From Hymenobacter metallicola (lineage in GTDB: Bacteria > Bacteroidota > Bacteroidia > Cytophagales > Hymenobacteraceae), in NCBI RefSeq assembly GCF_004745645.1, contig NZ_SRMB01000002.1, positions 558,001 to 622,000 of the forward strand: a DNA stretch of 64,000 bases, read 5' to 3'. This document shows, piece by piece, positions 16,919 through 26,270 of the stretch. Both the position numbers and the translations under genes were made by a program. A model generated the notes under the pieces. The model worked only from the letters and a program-made list of their open reading frames with translations. It was not told where the DNA came from and searched no databases. The first letter of the stretch is position 1; every line of letters begins with the position of its first letter.

Positions 16919-18250
16919 ATGGCTAACAAACCCGCCTCCAAAGGCCGTAAGCCCGGCAATAGTACCCGCCACCCCGGCGCCGTTGATGGGGTCAGTGGCC
17001 GCGTCGGCCGCATTCTGGCCAAGGCCAACAAAGAAGGCACCTACGACACGGCCCTGGAACAGGAAACGGCCGTACTCGTGGCCGTGCCCGATAAGCGCCA
17101 GCCCGACAGTCAAACCCAGGAATACCTCGACGAACTGGCTTTTCTGGCCGAAACAGCCGGGGCCAAGGTCACCAAACGCTTTGTGCAGCGCCTGGAAAAG
17201 CCCGACATCCGCACCTTTGTGGGGGAGGGTAAGCTGGAGGAAATCAAAGCCTACGTGCAGCACACCCAGGCCAGCATGGTTATTTTCGACGATGACCTCT
17301 CGCCTTCCCAGCTGCGTAACCTCGAAGCCGAGCTGCAAGTCAAAATCGTGGACCGCAGCCTGCTGATTATCGACATTTTCGCCAGCCGGGCCAAGTCGGC
17401 CACGGCCCGCACCCAGGTGGAGCTGGCCCAGTACCAGTACCTGCTGCCCCGCCTCACGGGCTTGTGGACGCACTTGAGCCGGCAGCGTGGTGGGGGCGTG
17501 AGTCAGCGCGGACCGGGGGAAACGGAAATCGAGACTGACCGGCGCGTAGTGCGCGACCGGATAGCCCTGCTCAAGGACAAGCTCAAGGAACTCGACAAGC
17601 AAAGCAACACCCAACGCAAGGCGCGCGGGGGTATGGTGCGCGTGGCCCTGGTAGGCTATACCAACGTGGGCAAAAGCACGATTATGAACCTGCTGAGCCG
17701 CTCCGACGTGTTTGCCGAAAACAAGCTTTTCGCCACCGTCGACTCGACGGTGCGCAAAGTAGTACTCGAGAACACGCCCTTCCTGCTTTCCGACACGGTA
17801 GGGTTTATCCGCAAGCTGCCCACCCGCCTGATTGAAAGTTTCAAAAGCACGCTCGACGAAATCCGGGAGGCCGACCTGCTCGTGCACGTAGTAGACATTT
17901 CCCACCCGTCCTTCGAAGACCAGATTGCCGTTGTCAACGACACGCTCAAGGACATCGAGGCGGCCGACAAACCGATGCTACTGGTCTTCAACAAGATTGA
18001 CCGGTACGACACCGGACAGGAGGAGCACCACGGCGGCTTCGAGGGCATGAATGTGGATGAGGATATAGAGCCCCGCCCCACCCTGGAGCAGCTGCAGGCC
18101 AGCTACATGGCCAAGATGCACGACCCGGTAATCTTTATTTCGGCCCAGGAGCGGCAGAATATCGATGAGCTACGGGCTTTACTCGTGCGCCACGTGGCCG
18201 TACTGCAGGAGCAGCGCTACCCCTATCAATCGTATGACGAGGCGGAATAA
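16919..18250 (+). CDS. hflX: Ribosome-associated GTPase HflX
   Basis: A 443-residue HflX, a GTPase that binds the large ribosomal subunit and helps rescue or split stalled ribosomes. The N-terminal HflX domain includes FVGEGKLEEI and the long helical linker region GPGETEIETDRRVVRDRI near 198-215. The G domain has GYTNVGKST (246-254), DTVGFIRKLP and NKID. The C-terminus (about 370-443) is longer than the minimal family. An upstream cytochrome gene on the same strand may share its transcript; a good terminator follows. Confidence 0.95.
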   Translation: MANKPASKGRKPGNSTRHPGAVDGVSGRVGRILAKANKEGTYDTALEQETAVLVAVPDKRQPDSQTQEYLDELAFLAETAGAKVTKRFVQRLEKPDIRTFVGEGKLEEIKAYVQHTQASMVIFDDDLSPSQLRNLEAELQVKIVDRSLLIIDIFASRAKSATARTQVELAQYQYLLPRLTGLWTHLSRQRGGGVSQRGPGETEIETDRRVVRDRIALLKDKLKELDKQSNTQRKARGGMVRVALVGYTNVGKSTIMNLLSRSDVFAENKLFATVDSTVRKVVLENTPFLLSDTVGFIRKLPTRLIESFKSTLDEIREADLLVHVVDISHPSFEDQIAVVNDTLKDIEAADKPMLLVFNKIDRYDTGQEEHHGGFEGMNVDEDIEPRPTLEQLQASYMAKMHDPVIFISAQERQNIDELRALLVRHVAVLQEQRYPYQSYDEAE

Positions 18251-18270
18251 CTAACTCGTTGCCGTTCAAA

Positions 18271-18310
18271 CAAAAGCCGCCCGGACGTTTCGTTCGGGCG
18301 GCTTTTGTTT
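18271..18310 (+). terminator. Terminator of hflX
   Basis: Arms of 13 bp (CAAAAGCCGCCCG and complement) with a T-rich right flank start 20 bp after the hflX stop codon. Confidence 0.85.
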
Positions 18311-18702
18311 GCTCTACCCCGGCTTTTGTAAGCCTGGAGCCTGGGGCAAAACCTAGGAGCGTACTAAGGCAGCTCAGCCGCCACCGCCTGGCTATTCACG
18401 CGGGATTATCTGCGTAAGTGGGAAGACCAGTAAACGCCCGCCCCGGATCTGCACGCCTTCATTTGGTGGGTAATACTATTCTGAATCCCGCGTACAGCAA
18501 GCAGAACAGGGCAAAAACATATCGGCCTATATTTTGCAACATTCGCAACCAATAGGCATATATAGCACAATTTATATCATTAAAAGACCATTATTTTATT
18601 ATTTTAACAAAATAAACGCAACCAAAAATAGGGAGTTACATATAAGGCTTTTACATTGAGACTCATTCCACTCTTCTCTCACCAAACCTTCCTCCCTATC
18701 AC
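18311..18702. other. Intergenic leader, AT-rich on the right side
   Basis: No gene seen. The first 150 bp are GC-rich and featureless; from about 18530 to 18660 the sequence turns strongly AT-rich, as expected for a promoter and 5' leader of the M43 protease gene. I find no exact TAnnTTTG box. Confidence 0.5.
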
Positions 18703-19962
18703 ATGAAGAAAAACCTTTACGCAATTGCTCTGGCCTGTCTCGGGCTGGGTACTCTTACAGCACAAGGCCAGGATCAGCACATGTTGTCTATTGATCGGGC
18801 CCCTGCCGCGCCAACGCGCGAGTGCGCTACGATGGAAGTATTGGAAGCCCAAATGGCGGCCGACCCCACCTTGGCCCGGCGTATGGCCGACGTAGAGCGT
18901 CATACAGCGGAAGTAGTAGCCAACCCCACGGCTCGGCGCACGAATGCCATTGTGACTATCCCGGTGGTCGTACACGTGGTGTATAATACCACTGCTCAGA
19001 ACGTGCCCCAGTCGCAGATTGATGCCCAGATTCGGGTGTTGAACGAAGACTTTGCGAAAACCAACAGCGACGCCAGCCTGATTCCAGCCGCCTTTGCCGG
19101 TGTAGCCGCCGGCACCAATGTGCGTTTTGTACTGGCCAAGCGCGACCCCAACGGTGCCGCTACAACCGGCGTTGTCCGCCGGTCGACCAAAACCCGCTCG
19201 TTCAGCAGCAACGACTTTGTGAAATACACGAGCAAAGGCGGTAGTGATGCGTGGCCCCGCGACAAATACCTGAACCTGTGGCTGTGCAACCTCGGCCAGG
19301 GCCTGCTGGGCTATGCCCAGTTCCCCGGCGGCGCGGCGGCTACCGATGGGGTGGTGTGCCTGTACTCTTCGGTACCCGGCGGCACGGCCAGCAACTACAA
19401 CAAAGGCCGCACGGCTACCCACGAAGTTGGCCACTGGCTGAACCTGCGCCACATCTGGGGTGATGCCACCTGCGGCAATGACTTGGTAGCCGATACCCCT
19501 ACCCAGCAAACCTCCAATGGCGGCTGCCCTACTTTCCCCCACGTAACCTGCGGCAACCAGGGCGACATGTCGATGAACTACATGGACTACACCTATGATG
19601 CCTGCATGTATATGTTCACCGGCGGTCAGTCGGCTCGTATGGATGCCTTGTTCTCGGCGGGCGGTGCCCGCGTGGGCCTGACGACCTCCCTGGGCGGCAC
19701 GGCCCCCCGCATGGTGGCCGCTACCACGACTTCGGATGTAGCCCTGTACCCGAACCCAGCTGATAACGTGCTGAATCTGACCCTGCCCCAGAGCCAAAAC
19801 TCGTGGGTGGTAAAGGTATACGACCTGCGCGGCCACGAAATGTCTCAGGCCCGCTACAACGGCCAAGGCCAGGTGTCGGTAGGCCAGCTGCCCAAGGGTC
19901 TCTACCAGATGACCCTCTCCAACGGAGAACAGACCATTCGTCAGCGTTTCGAAAAGCAATAA
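18703..19962 (+). CDS. Secreted M43-family zinc metalloprotease with T9SS domain
   Basis: A 419-residue pappalysin/cytophagalysin-type protease. Signal peptide about residues 1-22, then a prodomain-like segment (ECATMEVLEAQMAADPTLA). The extended zinc motif HEVGHWLNLRH gives ligands H240, H244 and H250 with E241 as base, and the Met-turn lies in MNYMDYTYDACMYMFT. The C-terminal 75 residues are a T9SS sorting domain (VALYPNPADNVLNLT, LPKGLYQM). It should be secreted and digest extracellular protein. The gene at 20303 is a tandem paralogue with extra domains. Confidence 0.93.
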   Translation: MKKNLYAIALACLGLGTLTAQGQDQHMLSIDRAPAAPTRECATMEVLEAQMAADPTLARRMADVERHTAEVVANPTARRTNAIVTIPVVVHVVYNTTAQNVPQSQIDAQIRVLNEDFAKTNSDASLIPAAFAGVAAGTNVRFVLAKRDPNGAATTGVVRRSTKTRSFSSNDFVKYTSKGGSDAWPRDKYLNLWLCNLGQGLLGYAQFPGGAAATDGVVCLYSSVPGGTASNYNKGRTATHEVGHWLNLRHIWGDATCGNDLVADTPTQQTSNGGCPTFPHVTCGNQGDMSMNYMDYTYDACMYMFTGGQSARMDALFSAGGARVGLTTSLGGTAPRMVAATTTSDVALYPNPADNVLNLTLPQSQNSWVVKVYDLRGHEMSQARYNGQGQVSVGQLPKGLYQMTLSNGEQTIRQRFEKQ

Positions 19963-20040
19963 AGTCCTATCTTAGCAGCGCTAGCAGCCGTTGCAGCGCC
20001 TGTTAGTCCTCTGACCTAAGATCTGAACTTCACTCACCGG

Positions 20041-20075
20041 AAAAGCCTACCGATATCGGTGGGCTTTTCTTTTTT
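20041..20075 (+). terminator. Terminator of the first M43 protease gene
   Basis: A hairpin AAAAGCC-t-ACCGAT/ATCGGT-g-GGCTTTT is followed by a T-rich tail (TTTTCTTTTTTG). Beyond it, 20076-20302 is an AT-rich leader without a visible gene. Confidence 0.8.
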
Positions 20076-20302
20076 GTGCCCACTCTGCGTTGGAAACGAG
20101 AACTACCTCCTTCCGGATAAGTTGATTCAGCAGCTTATCAGTATTGCGAAACTCACGAGCAAAGCCGCTGCTACGTTAGGCAAGTGGAAATGTTTCAGTG
20201 AAAAAATTACAAATATTACATCTATATGGTTCTTTACTGCTCAAATTTTCAATACATTGGTGCCCTCGTTCTCTCTTTCCACAACCAAACCTTTCATTTC
20301 GC

Positions 20303-22039
20303 ATGAAAAAAACCTTTTACGCAGTAGCCTTGGCTTGCCTTGGGCTCGGACTAGCCTCGGAGGCCCAGGCCCAGAAAACTCTTCTCAAACGCCAGTGCGC
20401 CACCACCGACGTACTGGAGGCCCAGATGGCCGCTGACCCTAGCTTAGCCCAGCGCCGGGCCGCCATTGAAGAGCAAACCCGGGAGTTTCAGGATAATCCA
20501 GCGGCCCAGCGCACTAACGCCGTGGTAACAATTCCGGTAGTGGTGCACGTGCTGTATAACACGGCCGCCCAGAATATTTCTGATGCCCAGATTCAGTCCC
20601 AACTCGACGTACTGAACCAGGACTACAGCAAAACCAACCCCGACTATACCAAGACTCCATCGGCCTTTGCCGGCCTGGTAGCCAACGTAGGTGTGCAGTT
20701 TGTACTGGCCAAGCAGACGCCAACGGGTGCCGCTACGACCGGTATTGAGCGCAAGCAAACCACCAAAACCTCCTGGGGCACCGATGACCAGATGAAGAAC
20801 ACCGCAACGGGTGGCCTGAATGCCTGGAACTCGGCGAAATACCTCAACCTGTGGGTGTGCAACCTGTCGGGTGGCGTGCTGGGCTATGCTCAGTTCCCCG
20901 GCGGCCCCGCCTCTACCGACGGGGTGGTAATCCTGACTACCGCTTTCGGTAAAGGTGGCTCGGCGCAGGCGCCCTTCAACCTGGGCCGCACTGGCACCCA
21001 CGAAGTAGGCCACTGGTTGAACCTGAACCACATTTGGGGGGATGATGGAACGTCTTGCACCGGCACCGACAACGTATCGGATACGCCTAACCAAGCCGAC
21101 GAAAACTACGGCACCCCGGCTTACCCGCAGGCATCGTGCTCGAACACGAGCGACATGTTCATGAACTACATGGACTATGTGGATGACGCGGCCATGTATA
21201 TGTTCTCGAACGGACAATCGGCACGTATGAATGCCCTGTTTGCCTCGGGTGGCGCCCGCGCGGGTCTGCTCACCTCGGTAGGCGGCACGGCTCCCGGCGG
21301 GGGTGGCACCACGCCTACCCCGGTTACCTACTGCAGCTCGAAAGGCAACAGCGTCGCCTATGAGTTCATCGACTATGTGGGCCTGGGCTCTTTGGCCCGC
21401 ACCTCGGGCGCGGATGCGGGTTACTACAACGGCACGGCCCTGGCCGCTCCGACCCTGGCGGCTGGCTCGACTCAGACTATCAGCTACAGCGCAGGCTTTG
21501 CCGGTACGGCCTACTCGGAGTACTTCAAAGTGTACATTGACTACAATAAGAACGGCGTCTTCACCGATGCCGGTGAACTGGTAGTAAGCGCCGCAGCCAG
21601 CACGTCTAGCGCTACCCGCAGCTCCAGCTTCACGGTACCCGCCACGGCGAAGTCGGGTACGACGCGCATGCGGGTGGTGATGAGCGACAACTCGGCCACG
21701 ACCAGCTGCAATGCCTACAGCTACGGCGAAACCGAAGACTATACGGTGAACATTACCGGCGGCACGGCCCGCATGGAAGAGACGGTTGCCCGCAAGGGTG
21801 GTGCTACCGAGTACTCGGTGTATCCCAACCCGGCGACCGATGTGCTGAACGTAGTAGTTCCTTCGGACCACGACGCGGCGGCTGTTTCGGTGAAAGTGTA
21901 CGACGTACGCGGCGCGGAAATGAAGCAGGCTCAGTTTGCCAATGGTCAACTGAACGTGTCTTCGCTGGCCAAGGGCGTCTACATGGTCACCATTGCCGAC
22001 GGCCAGCAGGTATCGCACCAGCGCTTCGTGAAGCAATAA
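20303..22039 (+). CDS. Secreted M43-family metalloprotease with GEVED and T9SS domains
   Basis: A 578-residue paralogue of the preceding protease. Signal peptide residues 1-23 (MKKTFYAVALACLGLGLASEAQA), cysteine-containing propeptide with the same ATTDVLEAQMAADPSLA-like stretch, and zinc motif HEVGHWLNLNH (H233, H237, H243). After the catalytic domain a GEVED-type beta-sandwich follows at about 345-492 (YIDYNKNGVFTDAGELV, YGETEDYTV). The T9SS sorting domain closes the protein (YSVYPNPATDVLNVVV, LAKGVYMVTI). I use the ATG at 20303, where the signal peptide begins, not an ATG 105 bases upstream. Confidence 0.93.
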   Translation: MKKTFYAVALACLGLGLASEAQAQKTLLKRQCATTDVLEAQMAADPSLAQRRAAIEEQTREFQDNPAAQRTNAVVTIPVVVHVLYNTAAQNISDAQIQSQLDVLNQDYSKTNPDYTKTPSAFAGLVANVGVQFVLAKQTPTGAATTGIERKQTTKTSWGTDDQMKNTATGGLNAWNSAKYLNLWVCNLSGGVLGYAQFPGGPASTDGVVILTTAFGKGGSAQAPFNLGRTGTHEVGHWLNLNHIWGDDGTSCTGTDNVSDTPNQADENYGTPAYPQASCSNTSDMFMNYMDYVDDAAMYMFSNGQSARMNALFASGGARAGLLTSVGGTAPGGGGTTPTPVTYCSSKGNSVAYEFIDYVGLGSLARTSGADAGYYNGTALAAPTLAAGSTQTISYSAGFAGTAYSEYFKVYIDYNKNGVFTDAGELVVSAAASTSSATRSSSFTVPATAKSGTTRMRVVMSDNSATTSCNAYSYGETEDYTVNITGGTARMEETVARKGGATEYSVYPNPATDVLNVVVPSDHDAAAVSVKVYDVRGAEMKQAQFANGQLNVSSLAKGVYMVTIADGQQVSHQRFVKQ

Positions 22040-22097
22040 GTAGCTAGCCTGGGCGGCATCGAAGCCTTACGTGATGCTACCCGTTGCTACTGCCCGA

Positions 22098-22134
22098 CAA
22101 GGCCCGCCGAAACCGGCGGGCCTTGTTTGTTTTG
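22098..22134 (+). terminator. Terminator of the second M43 protease gene
   Basis: CAAGGCCCGCCG and its complement flank a short loop and are followed by TTTGTTTT, about 60 bp after the stop codon. Confidence 0.8.
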
Positions 22135-22221
22135 GTGCCCAAGCCAACCGTAATTCATTCTTCATAACCATTTCGCAAGGCCAACAGTAAAGAGGCCTGC
22201 CCACCCTGCCAAGCTCTCCGT

Positions 22222-22719
22222 ATGAAAACCCTATACCTGATGCGTCACGCCAAATCAAGCTGGAACTTTGATGATTTGAGCGACCAGGAACGACCTCTCA
22301 ACGACCGGGGCCGGGCCGATGCCCCGCGCATGGGCCAAGCCCTGGCCAAGCGCAACATTCAGCTCGATTTACTGGTCAGCTCGCCGGCGGTACGGGCCAT
22401 GAGCACCGCGGCCCTGGTCGCCAAAGAGCTGGAGTATCCGCACCAGCAAATTCAGGTTCTGGACCCCATTTACCGCGCCGAGGTGCCCGATCTGTTGGAG
22501 ATAGTGCGGCAGTTGCCCGACGCGGCCGACTCCATATTGCTGGTAGGCCACAATCCCACCATTACGGACTTTGCCAACGTGATTTCGCCCAGCCCTTTAA
22601 ACGAGCTGCCGACGTCGGCCATTGTGTGCCTGAAGTTTGGAGCCGCACGCTGGGCCGATATTGACCGGGCTAACGCCGAGTTCTATTTCTACGACTACCC
22701 CCGCAATCAGCCGGAGTAA
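22222..22719 (+). CDS. sixA: Phosphohistidine phosphatase SixA-type
   Basis: A 165-residue histidine phosphatase of the branch that includes SixA. The phosphate pocket begins with LMRHAKSSW (catalytic histidine in RHA), followed by ERPLNDRGRADAPRMG and the second histidine in LLVGHNPTITDFAN. SixA dephosphorylates phosphohistidine on phosphotransfer proteins. It is 76 bp upstream of ppk1 on the same strand; the two may be co-transcribed, and proximity of sixA-like genes to polyphosphate genes is familiar but the functional link is inference. Confidence 0.9.
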   Translation: MKTLYLMRHAKSSWNFDDLSDQERPLNDRGRADAPRMGQALAKRNIQLDLLVSSPAVRAMSTAALVAKELEYPHQQIQVLDPIYRAEVPDLLEIVRQLPDAADSILLVGHNPTITDFANVISPSPLNELPTSAIVCLKFGAARWADIDRANAEFYFYDYPRNQPE

Positions 22720-22795
22720 TTACCAGATCACCTGGAATGCGTAAGCAGGAAAGTCCACCCGCTTTTGTTTTGCCCGCAAGCCTGCTTTCCCTTGT

Positions 22796-24898
22796 ATGGA
22801 ATCACCCAAAAATAGTACCCCGCCCGTGCTGCTGAACCGTGAGTTGAGCTGGCTTACGTTCAACCGCCGTGTGCTCCAGGAAGCGCAGAACCCCGACGTG
22901 CCCCTGCTGGAACGCCTGAAGTTTCTGGCTATTTTCTCGTCCAACCTCGACGAGTACTTCAAGGTGCGCGTGGCCACGCTGCGGCGCCTGGTGAAGCTCA
23001 AGAAAAAAACCCGCGCCAAGCTAGGGGAAGACCCCGGCGAGCAGCTCAAAAACCTGCTCGATGAAGTCAAGCGGCAGCAGCAGGAGTTTGGCGACACCTT
23101 CCGCAACGAGATTCTGCCCGAACTGGGCCGCCAGCATATTCACCTGGTTGCGGAGCACGAGCTAAACCAGCCCCAGCGGGAATGGGTGCACCAGTATTTC
23201 CGCGACAAAGTGCAGGATTTGCTGTCTCCGGTCATTCTGGACGATAACCTGCACCACCTGTTTCTGAAGGACCAGACCGTGTACCTCACGTTTCTGCTTA
23301 CGCGGCCGGTAAAGGAAAAGAAGGCGCTGGAAGAAGAGCGGGTGCTGGTAATGGAGCTGCCCACCAAGCGCCACGGTGGCCGTTTTGTGGAGCTGCCTGC
23401 CCAGGGCGATGAGCGGTACGTGATGTTTCTGGACGACGTGGTTCGCTGCTGCGCGGCCGAGCTGTTTCCGAAATACCAGCAGGTCGAAGTACACGCCATC
23501 AAGATTTCGCGCGACGCCGAGCTGGATATCCAGGAGGAAGTATCGGGCAATTTGATGGCCAAAATCAAAAGCAGCCTGCAAAAGCGCGAAACCGGCTACC
23601 CAGCCCGCCTGCTCTACGACCCGGAAATGCCCAAAGCCGTGCTGCGGGCCGTGATGCAGAAAACCGGTATCGGCAAAGAAGAGCTGGTAGAAGGCAGCCG
23701 CTACCACAATTTCCGCGACTTTTTCGGCTTCCCCGACCTGGGGCTGGAGCAACTTAAGTATCAGGAGCAGCCCCCGCTGCCCCACCCCACCCTGCCCCGC
23801 ACCAGCGGCAAGATGCTGGCTGCCATTGCCGAGCGGGACCACCTGCTGCACCTGCCCTACCAGTCGTTCGACTACGTGACGCGCTTCATTCTGGAAGCCG
23901 GCGCCGACCCGCTGGTAACCAATATCAGCATCACGCTCTACCGGGTATCGGCCAAGAGCGAAATAGCCAAAGCCCTGCTCAAAGCTGTGAAGAACGGCAA
24001 GCAGGTGACGGTGGTCGTCGAACTCAAGGCGCGCTTCGATGAGGAGTCGAACATGTACTGGGCCGAGAAGCTGCAAAAGGCCGGGGCCAACGTTATTTTC
24101 GGCATTCCGGACCTGAAAGTGCACAGTAAGCTGCTGCTCGTGACGCGCACCGAGGAAGACCAGAACCGCCTGTACGCGTACTTCAGCACCGGCAACTTCA
24201 ACGAGGTGACCAGCGGCATCTACGCCGACCACGGCCTGTTCACGGCCGACGCGCGCCTGACCCGTGAAGCTGCCGAAGTGTTCCGCTACTTCCACGACCG
24301 GCAGCCCAAATCAGGCTTCGAGCACCTGCTGGTGGCGCCCTTCGAGCTCCGTGAAAAGCTTAATGCCCTCATCGACAAGGAAATCAAGCTGGCCAAGGCC
24401 GGCAAAGATGCCTACATCATTCTGAAGCTCAACGCCCTGCAGGATGACCGCATGATTAAGAAGCTCTACGAGGCCAGTGAGGCCGGGGTGCGCATCGAGC
24501 TGCTCATCCGGGGCATCTCCTGCCTGGTGCCCCAGCTCGAAGGCCAGAGCGCAAACATTCAGCAGCGGGGCATGGTAGACCGGTACCTGGAGCATGCCCG
24601 GGTCTACGTTTTCGGCAACAATGGCAAAGAGAAAGTGTACGTGGCTTCCTCCGACTGGATGGCGCGCAACCTGGACCGCCGCGTGGAAGTGGCTTTCCCG
24701 ATTTATAACGACGAGCTCCGGGCCGAAGTGCGCCACCTGCTGGATTTGCAGCGCCAGGACAACGTAAAGTCCCGCGACTTCCACAACAACTTCCTGGGCC
24801 AGGACGACCCCAACGCTCCGCAGATTCGGGCCCAGTTTGAAACGTATGCTTACTTACGTAAGCTTAGCAAACAACGCAAAAAAACGGCGGCCTCCTAG
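22796..24898 (+). CDS. ppk1: Polyphosphate kinase 1
   Basis: A 700-residue PPK1 that polymerises the terminal phosphate of ATP into inorganic polyphosphate. The N-terminal domain begins LLNRELSWLTFNRRVLQEA. In the catalytic half, H443 in DLKVHSKLLL corresponds to the phosphorylated histidine of the family and H600 in LEHARVYVFG to the second essential histidine; ARFDEESNMYWAEKLQ and FSTGNFNEVTSGIYADHGLF are also diagnostic. Length and domain order are normal. The gene ends two bases before a very long inverted repeat. Confidence 0.97.
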   Translation: MESPKNSTPPVLLNRELSWLTFNRRVLQEAQNPDVPLLERLKFLAIFSSNLDEYFKVRVATLRRLVKLKKKTRAKLGEDPGEQLKNLLDEVKRQQQEFGDTFRNEILPELGRQHIHLVAEHELNQPQREWVHQYFRDKVQDLLSPVILDDNLHHLFLKDQTVYLTFLLTRPVKEKKALEEERVLVMELPTKRHGGRFVELPAQGDERYVMFLDDVVRCCAAELFPKYQQVEVHAIKISRDAELDIQEEVSGNLMAKIKSSLQKRETGYPARLLYDPEMPKAVLRAVMQKTGIGKEELVEGSRYHNFRDFFGFPDLGLEQLKYQEQPPLPHPTLPRTSGKMLAAIAERDHLLHLPYQSFDYVTRFILEAGADPLVTNISITLYRVSAKSEIAKALLKAVKNGKQVTVVVELKARFDEESNMYWAEKLQKAGANVIFGIPDLKVHSKLLLVTRTEEDQNRLYAYFSTGNFNEVTSGIYADHGLFTADARLTREAAEVFRYFHDRQPKSGFEHLLVAPFELREKLNALIDKEIKLAKAGKDAYIILKLNALQDDRMIKKLYEASEAGVRIELLIRGISCLVPQLEGQSANIQQRGMVDRYLEHARVYVFGNNGKEKVYVASSDWMARNLDRRVEVAFPIYNDELRAEVRHLLDLQRQDNVKSRDFHNNFLGQDDPNAPQIRAQFETYAYLRKLSKQRKKTAAS

Positions 24899-24900
24899 GC

Positions 24901-24978
24901 CACCTGAGTAACGCGACCTAAAAAGGCCCGCTTTCAGAATTCTGGAAGCGGGCCTTTTTAGGTCGCGTCACTCAGGTG
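24901..24978. terminator. 78-bp inverted repeat filling the ppk1 intergenic gap
   Basis: Two 38-bp arms pair with only two mismatches around a 2-base centre. The core AAAAAGGCCCGCTT and its complement form an ordinary bidirectional terminator, but pairing continues outward through ACGCGACCT and CACCTGAGT to within two bases of the ppk1 stop and directly abuts the stop of the convergent gene. Confidence 0.9.
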
Positions 24979-26094
24979 CTACTGCCGTTTGAGGAGTTTG
25001 CGCGGCGGCACGATGAATAGCTCCAAACTGGCATATGGGGCATTAGCCAGCTTGCTGTCGATGATTTTGATGCGGTTGTCGTTGGTACGGTCGAAGGCGT
25101 CGAAAGCGTAATTGTAACGATAGCCGCCCTCGACCCCAAACCACAAGAAATCATAGATTTCCCGCTCCCAGCGCGCCCGAAACTTGACTTCCGTTTCGCG
25201 CAGCTCCAGGGAGTTGAGCGTAGCGCCTTCCCGCTGCAACGGGGTGCGCAGCTTCACGATGTAGTTGAGGCCGTCCACGGAGTAACCGGCGAAAAACAAC
25301 GACCGGGGCGAGGCATTGTAGCGGGCCGTAACCCGGGCCGGAAACAGCGCTTCAATACCCCAGTGCTTGTTGAAGGTGCGGTTGTAGAGCAGGGCCGGGT
25401 ACGGACTGAAACGCCCGAAGGTGTAGCCCAGCTGCACCCCTACGCCCCAGGAAAACGTGGGGCTGCGCTTCCAGCCGTACAGAAACTCCGACGACACGCG
25501 CAGGTAGTCGGTTACGTTGAGCTCCGAAGAGGTATAGTCGCCGCTCAGTTCCCCTTTTACCCGGAAGATGTACCAGTTTACCGCATTCACCGGCCGGATA
25601 ACGGCCAGCTGGGTGCCCAGGGTTTTGAGGCCCTTGTTTTCGATATTATCGTAGAGCTCATAGCCGGTAGGCCGGTTGCTGAACTGAAATTCCTCCCGTT
25701 CATAGTTCACCCCCAGAATCAGCTTCAGGTGAGGGTGGTTGAGCATCGGGATATAGCCTTTGATAACCAAACGGGCATTCTTGGTAGCGTCCGTGTTATA
25801 ATCCCGCAGCCCCACGGTCTGCCCAGCGGAAGTCACGTTGAAGCGTGGCACCCGCTCGTAGTGAAAAATCAGGCCTTTACTGGGTCCCATGCCCACTACC
25901 GAGGGGGTGGCAAACTGCTGGGGGTCGGTAGTGCCTAGTGCTACCGAATCGGGGTTGGTGGGCGCGGGCAGCGGATAGACGGGCGTAGTTGGCGTAACCT
26001 GGCCCAGGGCCGTAAAAGCAAGGCCGCTTAGGCTGAGGGTTAGCAGGGCACGGCAAGCAAAAGGAGAAACCGGCAAAACGTAGCGAGTCTTCAT
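24979..26094 (-). CDS. Predicted outer-membrane beta-barrel protein (DUF6268-like)
   Basis: A 371-residue protein with signal peptide (about 1-31, ending FTALGQ). The mature part has a short Pro/Thr-rich lead, then alternating hydrophobic/aromatic strands (LKLILGVNYEREEFQF, SEFLYGWKRSPTFSWGVGVQLGYTFG, KFRARWEREIYDFLWFGVEGGYRYNYAF). This matches small porin-like barrels and I believe the DUF6268 family, though that name is from memory. No enzymatic motif. It converges on ppk1 and shares the long palindrome as terminator. Function unknown. Confidence 0.7.
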   Translation of the reverse strand: MKTRYVLPVSPFACRALLTLSLSGLAFTALGQVTPTTPVYPLPAPTNPDSVALGTTDPQQFATPSVVGMGPSKGLIFHYERVPRFNVTSAGQTVGLRDYNTDATKNARLVIKGYIPMLNHPHLKLILGVNYEREEFQFSNRPTGYELYDNIENKGLKTLGTQLAVIRPVNAVNWYIFRVKGELSGDYTSSELNVTDYLRVSSEFLYGWKRSPTFSWGVGVQLGYTFGRFSPYPALLYNRTFNKHWGIEALFPARVTARYNASPRSLFFAGYSVDGLNYIVKLRTPLQREGATLNSLELRETEVKFRARWEREIYDFLWFGVEGGYRYNYAFDAFDRTNDNRIKIIDSKLANAPYASLELFIVPPRKLLKRQ

Positions 26095-26205
26095 GAAGAA
26101 CAGAGCAAGGCGGGATTTTCGCGGAAGCGGAACACCCGGTTGTAAACGTGGATAAGCCGAAAAGGATGGGCAAAAAAGCTGGACACTATGGCCAGGAAAG
26201 TCGGC

Positions 26206-26250
26206 AAAAACGCCCCGGAAAACCTGTTAAACACAAGCTACCCGGGGCGT
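26206..26250 (-). terminator. Terminator of the phosphoesterase-barrel gene
   Basis: On the minus strand ACGCCCCGG and CCGGGGCGT pair across a 23-base loop and are followed by TTTTT, about 20 bp after the stop codon. Confidence 0.65.
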
Positions 26251-26270
26251 CTTAGGCGAATGGAGTGCAG

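Noticed and set aside
18679..22036. Long minus-strand frames opposite the two M43 protease genes
   Set aside because: The plus-strand frames have signal peptides, zinc motifs and T9SS tails; the antisense proteins have none and are composed of repeated His/Arg/Val-rich sequence.
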